DNA of 64,000 bases from Haematococcus lacustris (lineage: Eukaryota; Chlorophyta; Chlorophyceae; Chlamydomonadales; Haematococcaceae): the NCBI GenBank assembly GCA_030144725.1, contig JASKMD010000017.1:1235434-1299433 (forward strand). The letters are read 5' to 3'. Shown here one piece after another: positions 1-9,854 of this stretch. The position numbers and the translations under genes are program-made. The notes beneath the pieces are model-generated. The model worked only from the letters and a program-made list of their open reading frames with translations. It was not told the DNA's origin and searched no databases. Each line of letters starts with the position of its first letter. Positions within the stretch are counted from its first letter, which is position 1.

Positions 1-1
1 T

Positions 2-67
2 CTAGTGAACTGCGACGAGGCTCTGCAGCAGTACATTGATGAGCATGGACCACTGCCGGTTCCATAG
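2..67 (+). CDS. C-terminal tail of a chromovirus Pol (chromodomain end), partial
   Basis: The first 21 codons read as an open frame ending in TAG at 65-67. The residues (VNCDEALQQYIDEHG) align in position and character with the end of the chromodomain in the chromovirus copy at 8910-9854 ([15 protein letters not shown]). The stop is followed within about 200 bp by a purine-rich tract and an LTR, as expected for the 3' end of a Ty3/gypsy chromovirus. The rest of the element lies left of the window. The protein match rests on a short stretch, so the identity is an inference supported mainly by context. Confidence 0.5.
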   Translation, partial: LVNCDEALQQYIDEHGPLPVP

Positions 68-261
68 GCTCATTACAGACTGAGAAAGAAAAAGATGAAT
101 GAGTACGAAATGCAAAAAAGCAAAAACATGGCATTCTTGACACCGAGCGTTGAGGCGCGAGTCTCGGCACAATCGTGGGTTGCCGAGGCGGGGCAGTCAC
201 CTATAGGCACAATCCTACAGTTGAGGACAACTGCGTCCAGAGAGGACCAGGTGGGGGGGAA

Positions 262-452
262 TGTTACGTGGCAATGCGCCTGGCTGATATGCCATTAAAG
301 GACAACCATATAATGCCCCCATGCGCCAGTGTAACTCTCAAAGTGCGGTGACCGGTGTCAAGGCCGGGTTCGACTCCCGGGAGCTTAGACATCGCCCAAA
401 GCTCTTTAGCCGCACTAAGAGGATTACGCTGGCCGTGCAAAGGCACGTTACA
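262..452 (+). repeat. 3' LTR (191 bp) of the chromovirus entering from the left
   Basis: A purine tract (agaggaccaggtggggggga) ends just before TGTTACGTGGC. The unit ends GGCACGTTACA, giving the TG...CA ends typical of LTRs and imperfect terminal inverted repeats. The base after it, 453, is exactly where homology to the other palindrome arm begins, so this LTR marks the edge of an insertion into that arm. The target duplication would be aggtg (453-457), but the other copy is outside the window. The LTR contains a tRNA-like T-arm/B-box at 364-380. Confidence 0.65.
364..380 (+). promoter_or_regulatory. tRNA-like T-arm / Pol III B-box inside the LTR
   Basis: The sequence CCGGGTTCGACTCCCGG forms a 5-bp stem around a TTCGACT loop and contains GGTTCGACTCC, matching the B-box consensus GGTTCGANTCC. 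No convincing D-arm or paired acceptor stem is visible upstream, so this is not called as a tRNA gene. It may be a SINE-like relic or chance. Confidence 0.4.
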
Positions 453-1028
453 AGGTGGATGTGGAGGGACGACCAGCTTGGCGATGGTGGTGGGCGTGGG
501 AAAGGGGAGGAAAAGGGGAAGGGTGTGACGATCAACCCTGCAGCGGGACAAGGGGCATGCTAGCGGTTAGTGTAGGTACAGGGTGCCACATATTTGCACT
601 CACCTTTTGCTGGGGTGGGGTGTGTATGTGTGTAGATAGTGAGGGTGAGGAGGCGGAGGGGAAGATGGCTGCTGCTGTTGCTGGAGGGGGTAATAGGACT
701 CAGAGGGGGACGGGATGATGGAGAAGCGGGGGAGGGGAGGTAGAGGAGGAAGGGGAGGGAAGGGAAGGGGAAGTCCATGGGGAGGGCGAGAGAAGTGGGG
801 AAGAAGGGAGGGAGGGCATTGATAGTCTCAGGTGTAGGCGCGCAAGACCTGCGGCAACGGTGTGACGATTTGTCAACGGAAGCAAACATGGGACATGGGT
901 GCTGGATGCACTCACCAATAGAGTAGGGAGTTGTAGAGCTGGCAGATGGAGGGGCAGGTGTAGCAGCCATCCATTACAACCCACCATCCTTTGTCCTCAC
1001 CTCATTAGGAAGTGCAAGGTGGAAGAGT

Positions 1029-1990
1029 AGGGAGGGGAGGGCAGGTGGCTGCGATGTCAGGGGAGTAAGGCGCGGGGGAGGAGGGAAGGAGGGTAGGAGG
1101 GTAGAGAAGGAGGGTGGGGTGGGGGATGGGGGGAAAGGAAAGGAGAGGGGGAAGGGTGGGGTAATAGGAGTGACCATCAGACCTGCAGCAAACACGGTGC
1201 GTGCTAGTGGTTAGGCTGGGTGATAATGGACACTGAAAGGCAAGGGCGACCCACTCACCGCTAACGCCGTGCTGCAATATGCTGCGCCATGTTGGCTCCC
1301 TGTTGGCTCTTACATTGGAGTGGTCTTACCTAGGAGTGGTGTTGTTAGTGATGGGGGTGAAAGATCCAGGGCAGGGTTGAGCGTCAAGGGTGGGGTGGGC
1401 TCTCTTCTATCTGCTGGGGTAAGGGAGGGGGCTGGGATGTCAGGGGGGAGGTCGGGGAGGGAGAGAGAGGCAGGGTTGTGAAAGAGGCAGGGTAGTAAAA
1501 GGGGAGGGAGGGAGACAGCGTAGGCCTGGGGGAGGGTGAAGTGTATTGACAAACTTGGAGGGGTTTGTTGTATAGATAGGGGGGTAAGGGAACCTGTAGC
1601 CACCTGTAGAGACTTGTAGAGGGAGGGCAGGAGAGAGGGAGGGAGGGAGGGAGGGAGGGAGGGAAGGCGATTGTGGTAATTGCAGAAGGAGGGGGAGGGG
1701 AAGGTTCCAGGTGTATCCGTCAGACCTGCAGCAAACATGGGGCATGCTCACGATGAGGCTGTGTAATGAGAGCCACCGAAAGGCGGGGGGCTGGCCACTC
1801 CGTACTTATGCTCCGTACTCCTCCATTTTGCTCCTTGCTTACCTTTGCAAAGACTTGCAAGTAGGCCACGGCATTACTTCGCTGCGTAGAGTTGCGTTGC
1901 GAGGTACTGTGCAGTGTGGCTGCGGAGTTGGCAGCGAGGTTGTGTGGCGGGACTCCATTTGAGACTCTTTGCGAGGTACTGTGCCGTGCG
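1029..1990 (-). repeat. CT-rich module copy 1 of 4 (left outer)
   Basis: This ~960-bp segment is an inverted copy of 3357-4314 (coordinates sum to 5343-5347) and is mirrored again in the right arm at 12702-13659 and 10378-11335. On its coding-like minus strand it contains pyrimidine-rich blocks separated by intron-like spacers ending in TGCAG. Homology between the four copies ends sharply at 1990/3357. The poly-purine run near 1630-1670 differs by one GGGA unit between copies. Confidence 0.85.
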
Positions 1991-3356
1991 CCCTTCCCCT
2001 TCTCCTCACCCCCATCCTCTTTGCGCAACCCTCGTCCCAATTCCCCATCACAAAGATTAAGGTAAGAGCAAACAATGAGCATGGAGTAGCACTGTGTAAG
2101 CATGTGCGTGGCTAGCCCCCTCTCTTGCAGTGTTCCTCATTACCCTACCTAACCTCCAACCCATGTTTGCTGCAGGTCTACCGGAAACACACCACCCCAC
2201 CCCACACACCACCCCACCCCACCTCACCCTCCTAGCCTACCCTCCCACCATATTTCCGCCCTGCTCCCTTCCTTCCTCCTGCTAATGAGTGGCTACTGAT
2301 GGCCACAGGTAATCAGTGAGTAGGTTACTGGTCAGTGGCTAGGGCTTAGTGCCCACACTGAGCTTCCTAACTCACGTGCACGCCCCTTGGCTGCAGGTCT
2401 TATGGGCACCTCCCCGCCCCTTCTAACCCCCCTACACCCTCCCCCCCCAGTCATAAGCGCACTTCCCCCTCCCCCACCTCAACCCCTGCTCCTTCCCCCA
2501 CCCCCGCTCCCTCCTCCGCCCGCAGCTGGGGGTGAGGAGAAGGGGAAGGGGGCGAGAGGCAGGAGTGACTCTGACCTGCAGTAAACACAAGGATGGGTTG
2601 CGATGACAGACAGCAAGGAATGCAGGCTCACCTCGTGGGATGGGGTGGGTAGTCTACACCTGTCCGTCACGCTCATTAGCAAGAGGAAGGACCGTCTGAC
2701 CTGCAGGGGCATGGTAATGGTTTGGCGCGAGGTTCGGCGTTGCGTGGTTGCAAAAAGGGTTACGAGGCTACGAGGCTGGCTGGCTGCGGATATGTCTTCG
2801 AGGGGTTACTATTGCTACGAGGCTGGCTGTCTGCGTGACTGTGAGGTTGTCGGCAAGGGCGAAAGTTGTCGGCAAGGGCGAACGCATGGCTAGGCGGCCT
2901 TGTGCCCACCTAGATGCGAGCCGCGATGGGGCGTGACGGGCGGCAGATCGGCATGCATGTTAGACACGAAATATGAAAAGCTAAAATGCGCCCAATACAC
3001 GGCGTAGTCAACTAGCGTCGACTCTAGTCATGCTAGGAACGCAGCCGCAGCTAGTGGCAGCTAGAAACTCAGCCTTGAGGATAAGCAGCCTTGAGGATAA
3101 GAAACTTAGCCTCGCAGCCTAGGTAGCCACGCAGCCACGCAACCCATCTAGGTAGCCACGCAGCCACCAAGCCAACACTCGCCAACAGTTGTAGACAACA
3201 CTTGCAGACAACATCGCAGCAATTGAAGCAACGCGACGCAGCTAGCAGCTCGTCTAGCAGGTCCACTCGCAGCCAACTCCGCAGCCAACTCTGCAGCCAC
3301 ACGGCACAGTACTTCGCAGCCAACTCGTAGCCAACTCCGCAGCCAAACTCCACAGC

Positions 3357-4314
3357 CGCACGGCACAGTACCTCGCAAAGAGTCTCGAATGGAGTCCCGC
3401 CACACAACCTCGCTGCCAACTCCGCAGCCACACTGCACAGTACCTCGCAACGCAACTCTACGCAGCGAAGTAATGCCGTGGCCTACTTGCAAGTCTTTGC
3501 AAAGGTAAGCAAGGAGCAACATGGAGGAGTACGGAGCATAAGTACGGAGTGGCCAGCCCCCCGCCTTTCGGTGGCTCTCATTACACAGCCTCATTGTGAG
3601 CATGCCCCATGTTTGCTGCAGGTCTGACGGATACACCTGGAACCTTCCCCTCCCCCTCCTTCTGCAATTACCACAATCGCCTTCCCTCCCTCCCTCCCTC
3701 CCTCCCTCTCTCCTGCCCTCCCTCTACAAGTCTCTACAGGTGGCTACAGGTTCCCTTACCCCCCTATCTATACAACAACCCCCTCCAAGTTTGTCAATAC
3801 CCTTCACCCTCCCCCAGGCCTACGCTGTCTCCCTCCCTACCCTTTTACTACCCTGCCTCTTTCACAACCCTGCCTCTCTCCCCCTCCCCGACCTCCCCCC
3901 TGACATCCCAGCCCCCTCCCTTACCCCAGCAGATAGAAGAGAGCCCACCCCACCCTTGACGCTCAACCCTACCCTGGATCTTTCACCCCCATCACTAACA
4001 ACACCACTCCTAGGTAAGACTACTCCAATGTAAGAGCCAACAGGGAGCCAACATGGCGCAGCATATTGCAGCACGGCGTTAGCGGTGAGTGGGTCGCCCT
4101 TGCCTTTCAGTGTCCATTATCACCCAGCCTAACCACTAGCACGCACCGTGTTTGCTGCAGGTCTGATGGTCACTCCTATTACCCCACCCTTCTCCCTCTC
4201 CTTTCCTTTCCCCCCATCCCCCACCCCACCCTCCTTCTCTACCCTCCTACCCTCCTTCCCTCCTCCCCCGCGCCTTACCCCCCTGACATCGCAGCCACCT
4301 GCCCTCCCCTCCCT
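3357..4314 (+). repeat. CT-rich module copy 2 of 4 (left inner)
   Basis: Inverted copy of 1029-1990. Its far end at 4314 is cut by the chromovirus LTR at 4315, whereas copies 1 and 4 run on uninterrupted. The outer copies therefore show the empty target site of that retroelement. Confidence 0.85.
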
Positions 4315-4551
4315 TGTAGCGTTCAGGAAGAGCGCGCCTTAAATCTTTTCAACGTGTGAACGCCATGCATTGCCAGTAGCTGTTACAGGTGCCAGACTGT
4401 CTCAGCGTAACTTGGCCACGACATAGAACGGCCCCCGGGGATCGAACCCGAATGGTGGGCAAGCAATACAGCCCCCCACTTAACCTGCCTGTATCACACT
4501 TCGTCAGTGACACTAGCGGCCGACTGCTAAGTGCAGAATCGGAACGCTACA
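4315..4551 (-). repeat. Chromovirus 3' LTR, left-arm copy (237 bp)
   Basis: Mirror of 10141-10377. Read on the minus strand it starts TGTAGCGTT after a purine tract and ends AACGCTACA, giving perfect 9-bp terminal inverted repeats. It contains a tRNA-like T-arm (GGGTTCGATCCCC on the minus strand). Confidence 0.75.
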
Positions 4552-4837
4552 TTCCTCCCTCTCCTAAGGGATGGCCGTTCCGCCCATAGGCCAATCATGG
4601 CATGGACTCGCAGTACTATGACCACTATTCGAGAACTCCTGCCCATCCGGACGCAGGTCGCTCTCAGGAGATCAGGGTCACCATGGACCCTTCCAGCCCA
4701 GACTCACGGAGCCAATGGACGCTGGAAACCAGACTAGCCAGGCTCACATGAGCAACTGGACTCATATCACACCAAGGCACATAGCATGCAGCAAAGCAAC
4801 CAGCAAGACTACATGGAGCCCATGTCCCACGTTTAAA

Positions 4838-6614
4838 TCACAGCAAGCCATGCTGAGCCTTATACAAGTTCACGCAGTCAGGGGCATTTGCTAGATTGCT
4901 GGCAGGCTCCCAAGTGTTGTCAGAGTCTTCGTAGCCCTTCCACTTGACGAGGTACTCCTTTGCTTTACCTGCACGCACATGCCGATGGTTCACAATGCGT
5001 TCTACTTATACTGTGGGGAATCATCTAACCAGCCCAACTCAGTGGGGGGTAGACGACCAAAGTTGATCTCATAGGGTCTTAGCAATGACACATGGAACAC
5101 AGGGTGAATCCTAGACATGGCTGGTGGCAGTGTCAGCTTTACAGCGTCCTCACCCACATGAGCTTCAATCTTGAAAGGCCCCACATACCGTGGCAGCAGC
5201 TTCCTGGCTTTGCCCACCATGTTACGCAGGTTCATGGTACTAAGCAGCACACGGTCTCCCACTTGGAACACACTGTCCGAGGATTTCCTGTGTGGATTAG
5301 CATCATTAGCCTGACGGCTCTGTGCCAGTTTCATACAACGTCTGGCCTCTTGAACACCCTTTTCCCAGCCCTCAGAGAAGAATTGGGCCATAGGAGGTGG
5401 CAACCGAGGTAACTCATGGGTAACCGGTGTCACTGGGGACTGTCCATAGTTAGCTAGGAAAGGTGTAGACTTAATACTTTCTTGCCATGAGTTATTAATT
5501 GCAAACTCGGCAAACGAGAGGTGTTTAGGCCAGTCTCGTTGAGTGGGAGAGATATAATGCCTAAGCATCTCCTCCAACACTTTGTTGTACCGCTGAACCT
5601 GCCCGTTTGACTGGGGGTGATAGCTGGAAGTGAGTGAGTGTTTCATGCCCATTAACTTGCATACAGCTTGCCAGAACTTGCTCACGAAAAGGGAACCCCG
5701 ATCACTCACAATTTCAGAGGGTAGCCCGTGATGGACAAATACCTTATCAATGAAGGGTTGTGCAAACTCAGGAGCGTCCATTGCAATAGTTGTAATGCGT
5801 GGGCCCGGAAAAACTCGTAAATGCAAGCACAATGGGTCTATGGACTTCTGTCAGCCTAAGGCTGACTTCTAGAAGTCTCGTAGTACCAACTACGGCTAGG
5901 GTCTCACCTTAACGCCGGAGCTAGAACTGCTAAGGCTGACTTACTATTGCTTGTAAAGCAACAGCGATCGAAACTATCGAGATCCGTAGGAGAACCGTGA
6001 ACTCGTATGTGCGAAGCACTACGACCGTTATAGAGAGACAAGTGTCTTACAGTATTCCGTGTACAAAGGACTATTGTGGTTCAGTCTCTTCCCTCCCCCG
6101 TAAACACTACAACAACTCGCTTAAAACCTACCGACATCATTCAGTGAGAAACAACGTCATCAGGCAACGTGGCACTTCATGTTAAAGAAAACCATTAATT
6201 GTTCATGCATCCTTATCGTACAATCGTGTACTCTTACATCCATACTCTCTTTGCAAGGCACTAGATGTACCATCTTAGAGAGCCTGTCAACGAATACACA
6301 AATGGAATCATATCCATGTGATCCGGACGGTAGCTTGGTTATAAAGTCCATGTGCATGACTTCCCAACGGTATCCAGGTATAGACAGAGGGTGTAAGAAT
6401 CCCCATGGCTTGGCTGTAACCGACTTGTTTCTTTGGCATGCATCACATGTTGTTACATAGTGACGCACATCGGTGCGTAAGTGTTTCCACCAGAACACAC
6501 GCATGACACGCTCTAACGTCTTGGTGATCCCAACGTGGCCATCATACTTAGCATCATGCATCTCGTGCAGGATATGCTCTCGTAGCTGTTTGTAACGGGG
6601 CACAATGACGGTGC
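4838..6614 (-). pseudogene. Ty3/gypsy chromovirus integrase-chromodomain, left-arm copy, frameshifted
   Basis: Minus-strand remnant of a chromovirus pol gene, the mirror of 8077-9854. It contains the integrase zinc-binding HHCC region (ending CDACQ), the catalytic core start (MHMDFITKLPSGSHG), a ~455-bp foreign insertion (about 5782-6236), the second core half with SDRGSLF and YHPQSNGQVQRY, and a C-terminal region with HPVFHVSLLRPY. A 1-nt deletion near 5013 shifts the frame right after the chromodomain start (SPQYK then stop), whereas the right-arm copy stays open. Gag, protease, reverse transcriptase and RNase H are missing because the copy is cut at 6615 by the CACTCCGGG element. It is non-functional. 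Confidence 0.88.
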
Positions 6615-6781
6615 CACTCCGGGTAATAAAGGCCGAGACGACAGTTTCCGCTGAGGTATACCACGGATAGCCCATCGCCAGTCTCCCATCGCCCATCTCC
6701 TACTCCCGCTTACTCGCGTCAGACTGCTGAGATGTTTGACTGTCATTTTAAATTCAAAATCTTATATTACATTGGCTTTGT

Positions 6782-6810
6782 AGTATCGTGCTGGCGTTCA
6801 GCACGATACT
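6782..6810. other. Perfect 12-bp hairpin with 5-nt loop, followed by TTTT
   Basis: AGTATCGTGCTG, loop GCGTT, CAGCACGATACT, then TTTGCC. It resembles an intrinsic terminator in shape, but in a eukaryotic element it is more likely a structural or transposase-related feature. It lies in the spacer, so only one copy exists. Confidence 0.6.
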
Positions 6811-6856
6811 TTTGCCGGGTGACTATCGCAGATAAAACATTAACCGTACTCTAAGC

Positions 6857-7279
6857 TTGCCGGGCTGGATAATAGGGCAAACGACGATGCAACAGACGTT
6901 CACGGGCGTCACCTACCCTATACGCCCCATGTTTGACGCCGACGGAATCCTTAAGAGCATATGGGAGTTTCAACACCGTGAGGACTTGTTTGCGCCTTGT
7001 TGCGATGAGCAAGACATGCGACCCATATCTTCAAGGCGTTGTGGATACGCTTACAAACCTGATGGTGGCGGCGTGGGCTGGGGATGTTGGGCCTGTGCCA
7101 AGGTAGTAGCATCGGCGTCAGCTACACAAACAATGCAGCAATGTGTTAACACGCACATACACCAGGGCGCCACACCACCTCACCATACCCACTACTGCCT
7201 TACACTATACTATCAATATAGCAACGCTGGCGTGCTGCACTTCTCAGGTGTTCATCATGACCATGGACGACTAAACTAG
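6857..7279 (+). CDS. Unidentified open frame inside the CACTC element (140 aa)
   Basis: An open frame of 140 codons beginning MPGWIIGQTTMQQTF. It has several cysteines (PCCDEQDMR, GCWACAKVV) and histidines near the C-terminus (PPHHTHY, HHDHG), so a metal-binding fold is conceivable. No family is recognised and no splice partners are obvious. It may be the remnant of a captured gene or of a transposase exon, or a chance frame. Base composition here is less extreme than in the surrounding modules, which makes a 140-codon frame slightly more notable. Confidence 0.3.
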   Translation: MPGWIIGQTTMQQTFTGVTYPIRPMFDADGILKSIWEFQHREDLFAPCCDEQDMRPISSRRCGYAYKPDGGGVGWGCWACAKVVASASATQTMQQCVNTHIHQGATPPHHTHYCLTLYYQYSNAGVLHFSGVHHDHGRLN

Positions 7280-7670
7280 GTTGCTACATCCCCTTCCCCC
7301 CACCTCCCACCGCGGAGTAGGGGTTGGGCCACAACAGATGACATGCATATACTCGTTGGGGTCCCTATGCGTATGTGGCCGCTAATGGTGTTGTTCATGG
7401 TGGTCATGGTGCTTTACGCTTATGTCATAGACTGAGTTGCAGGTGCTATTGATTGTGATGGTGCTAAACTAAGTAATGCGAGGCATGTCATGGAAGAGAC
7501 AGAGCGCCGCAAACAATGATGTGAGGGTATACATGTCAGTGTTCACCAAATTCCCAACACCTTAAATCAGATATGTAGAAGGACGCGAAGTGTTTAAGCG
7601 TGGAGACGTTTGTTTGGTAGTGCCTAAGCGAGGTGTTGCGAGTTGTGTTAACGTTGAGACATGTGCAAGT

Positions 7671-7930
7671 AATGCCTAGGAATTGAGCCAGCGGGGACCC
7701 TCCGCAGGGTCAGAAACGCCTAGGAATAGAGCCAGAGGTGACCCTCCGCAGGGTCAGAAATGCCTAGGAAATGAGCCTGCGGTGACCCTCCGCAGGGTCA
7801 GAAATGCCTAGGAAATGAGCCAGCGGTGACCCTCCGCAGGGTCAGAAATGCCTAAGAAGCGAGCCTAGCGGTGACCCTCCGCAGGGTCAGGTGTGACCCT
7901 GCGGAGGGTCACACTGACCCTGCGGAGAAT
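7671..7930 (+). repeat. 44-bp tandem repeat built on GACCCTCCGCAGGGTC
   Basis: About five units of roughly 44 bp, each of the form GAAATGCCTAGGAAATGAGC followed by a short spacer and TGACCCTCCGCAGGGTCA. The array ends in inverted units (GACCCTGCGGAGGGTC). Related sequence at 42118-42225 also precedes an element terminus, so this looks like a subterminal repeat of the CACTC-type element. Confidence 0.85.
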
Positions 7931-8076
7931 ATGTGCGCAACTAATTGAAACCGCGGTTACAGCTCAACCGCTTCGAGTTAGACGGAGTTATTGACGGCGA
8001 TGGGTCGCCCTGGCGATGGGCTATCCGTGGTATACCTCAGCGGAAACTGTCGTCTCGGCCTTTATTACCCGGAGTG

Positions 8077-9854
8077 GCACCGTCATTGTGCCCCGTTACA
8101 AACAGCTACGAGAGCATATCCTGCACGAGATGCATGATGCTAAGTATGCTGGCCACGTTGGGATCACCAAGACGTTGGAGCGTGTCATGCGTGTGTTCTG
8201 GTGGAAACACTTACGCACCGATGTGCGTCACTATGTAACAACATGTGATGCATGCCAAAGAAACAAGTCGGTTACAGCCAAGCCATGGGGATTCTTACAC
8301 CCTCTGTCTATACCTGGATACCGTTGGGAAGTCATGCACATGGACTTTATAACCAAGCTACCGTCCGGATCACATGGATATGATTCCATTTGTGTATTCG
8401 TTGACAGGCTCTCTAAGATGGTACATCTAGTGCCTTGCAAAGAGAGTATGGATGTAAGAGTACACGATTGTACGATAAGGATGCATGAACAATTAATGGT
8501 TTTCTTTAACATGAAGTGCCACGTTGCCTGATGACGTTGTTTCTCACTGAATGATGTCGGTAGGTTTTAAGCGAGTTGTTGTAGTGTTTACGGGGGAGGG
8601 AAGAGACTGAACCACAATAGTCCTTTGTACACGGAATACTGTAAGACACTTGTCTCTCTATAACGGTCGTAGTGCTTCGCACATACGAGTTCACGGTTCT
8701 CCTACGGATCTCGATAGTTTCGATCGCTGTTGCTTTACAAGCAATAGTAAGTCAGCCTTAGCAGTTCTAGCTCCGGCGTTAAGGTGAGACCCTAGCCGTA
8801 GTTGGTACTACGAGACTTCTAGAAGTCAGCCTTAGGCTGACAGAAGTCCATAGACCCATTGTGCTTGCATTTACGAGTTTTTCCGGGCCCACGCATTACA
8901 ACTGTTGCAATGGACGCTCCTGAGTTTGCACAACTCTTCATTGATAAAGTATTTGTCCATCACGGGCTACCCTCTGAAATTGTGAGTGATCGGGGTTCCC
9001 TTTTCGTGAGCAAGTTCTGGCAAGCTGTATGCAAGTTAATGGGCATGAAACACTCACTCACTTCCAGCTATCACCCCCAGTCAAACGGGCAGGTTCAGCG
9101 GTACAACAAAGTGTTGGAGGAGATGCTTAGGCATTATATCTCTCCCACTCAACGAGACTCGCCTAAACACCTCTCGTTTGCCGAGTTTGCAATTAATAAC
9201 TCATGGCAAGAAAGTATTAAGTCTACACCTTTTCTAGCTAACTATGGACAGTCCCCAGTGACACCGGTTACCCATGAGTTACCTCGGTTGCCACCTCCTA
9301 TGGCCCAATTCTTCTCTGAGGGCTGGGAAAAGGGTGTTCAAGAGGCCAGACGTTGTATGAAACTGGCACAGAGCCGTCAGGCTAATGATGCTAATCCACA
9401 CAGGAAATCCTCGGACAGTGTGTTCCAAGTGGGAGACCGTGTGCTGCTTAGTACCATGAACCTGCGTAACATGGTGGGCAAAGCCAGGAAGCTGCTGCCA
9501 CGGTATGTGGGGCCTTTCAAGATTGAAGCTCATGTGGGTGAGGACGCTGTAAAGCTGACACTGCCACCAGCCATGTCTAGGATTCACCCTGTGTTCCATG
9601 TGTCATTGCTAAGACCCTATGAGATCAACTTTGGTCGTCTACCCCCCACTGAGTTGGGCTGGTTAGATGATTCCCCACAGTATGAAGTAGAACGCATTGT
9701 GAACCATCGGCATGTGCGTGCAGGTAAAGCAAAGGAGTACCTCGTCAAGTGGAAGGGCTACGAAGACTCTGGCAACACTTGGGAGCCTGCCAGCAATCTA
9801 GCAAATGCCCCTGACTGCGTGAACTTGTATAAGGCTCAGCATGGCTTGCTGTGA
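8077..9854 (+). pseudogene. Ty3/gypsy chromovirus integrase-chromodomain, right-arm copy
   Basis: Pol C-terminal part of a chromodomain retrotransposon. Visible in order: an integrase zinc finger (H-x-GH spacing, then CDACQ, about 8100-8270); the core with the first catalytic Asp in MHMDFI (about 8335-8350); an interruption 8455-8909; the second catalytic Asp in SDRGSLF (about 8980); the region YHPQSNGQVQRYNKVLEEM; the C-terminal HPVFHVSLLRPYE; and a chromodomain ([28 protein letters not shown]; about 9680-9850). The chromodomain would direct insertion to marked histones. The frame after 8910 is open to the TGA at 9852-9854. The element lacks everything upstream of the zinc finger, so it cannot move on its own. 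Confidence 0.9.
8455..8909 (+). mobile_element. 455-bp insertion splitting the integrase core
   Basis: The expected protein reads ...CKESMD|APEFAQ.... The intruding sequence is flanked by ATGGATG (8448-8454) and ATGGACG (8910-8916), a probable 7-bp target duplication with one mismatch. It begins TAAGAGTAC and ends TGTTGCA. No clear terminal inverted repeats are visible, and the 3' boundary lacks AG, so an ordinary intron is unlikely. The same insertion is in the left arm (about 5782-6236), so it predates the inverted duplication. Confidence 0.6.

Larger units (their letters stand above)
453..6681. repeat. Left arm of a giant inverted repeat
   Basis: Position x in this arm pairs with 14691-x near the centre, 14692-x after one 1-nt indel near 5013, and 14688-x beyond a 4-nt indel near 1650. 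Every landmark of the right arm is present in mirror order: integrase fragments, chromodomain, LTR and CT-rich modules. Only scattered substitutions and these indels were noticed, so the arms are nearly identical. The outer end at 453 abuts an LTR. The inner end at 6681 lies at the inner edge of a 67-bp TIR. Confidence 0.93.
6615..8076. mobile_element. CACTC-type DNA element at the palindrome axis (1462 bp, 67-bp TIRs)
   Basis: Positions 6615-6681 and 8010-8076 are perfect inverted repeats starting CACTCCGGGTAATAAAGG. The flanks are gc/gc, consistent with a 2-bp target duplication, but this is uninformative because the flanks are themselves mirror images. CACT-type ends and subterminal direct repeats (7671-7930) suggest the EnSpm/CACTA-like group. 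A related terminus (CACTCCGGGAAAT) ends another element at 42371, and a foldback element with CACTCCGGGAAATTAAGG ends lies at 31076-31400. No transposase is recognisable inside. The only sizeable frame, 6857-7279, has no known similarity. Confidence 0.7.

Noticed and set aside
7343..7435. 30-residue hydrophobic mini-frame (MHILVGVPMRMWPLMVLFMV...)
   Set aside because: It looks like a single membrane segment, but there is no conservation, context or initiation evidence.
7671..7930. CRISPR array
   Set aside because: The 44-bp units are contiguous with near-identical content and no unique spacers; eukaryotic transposon context.
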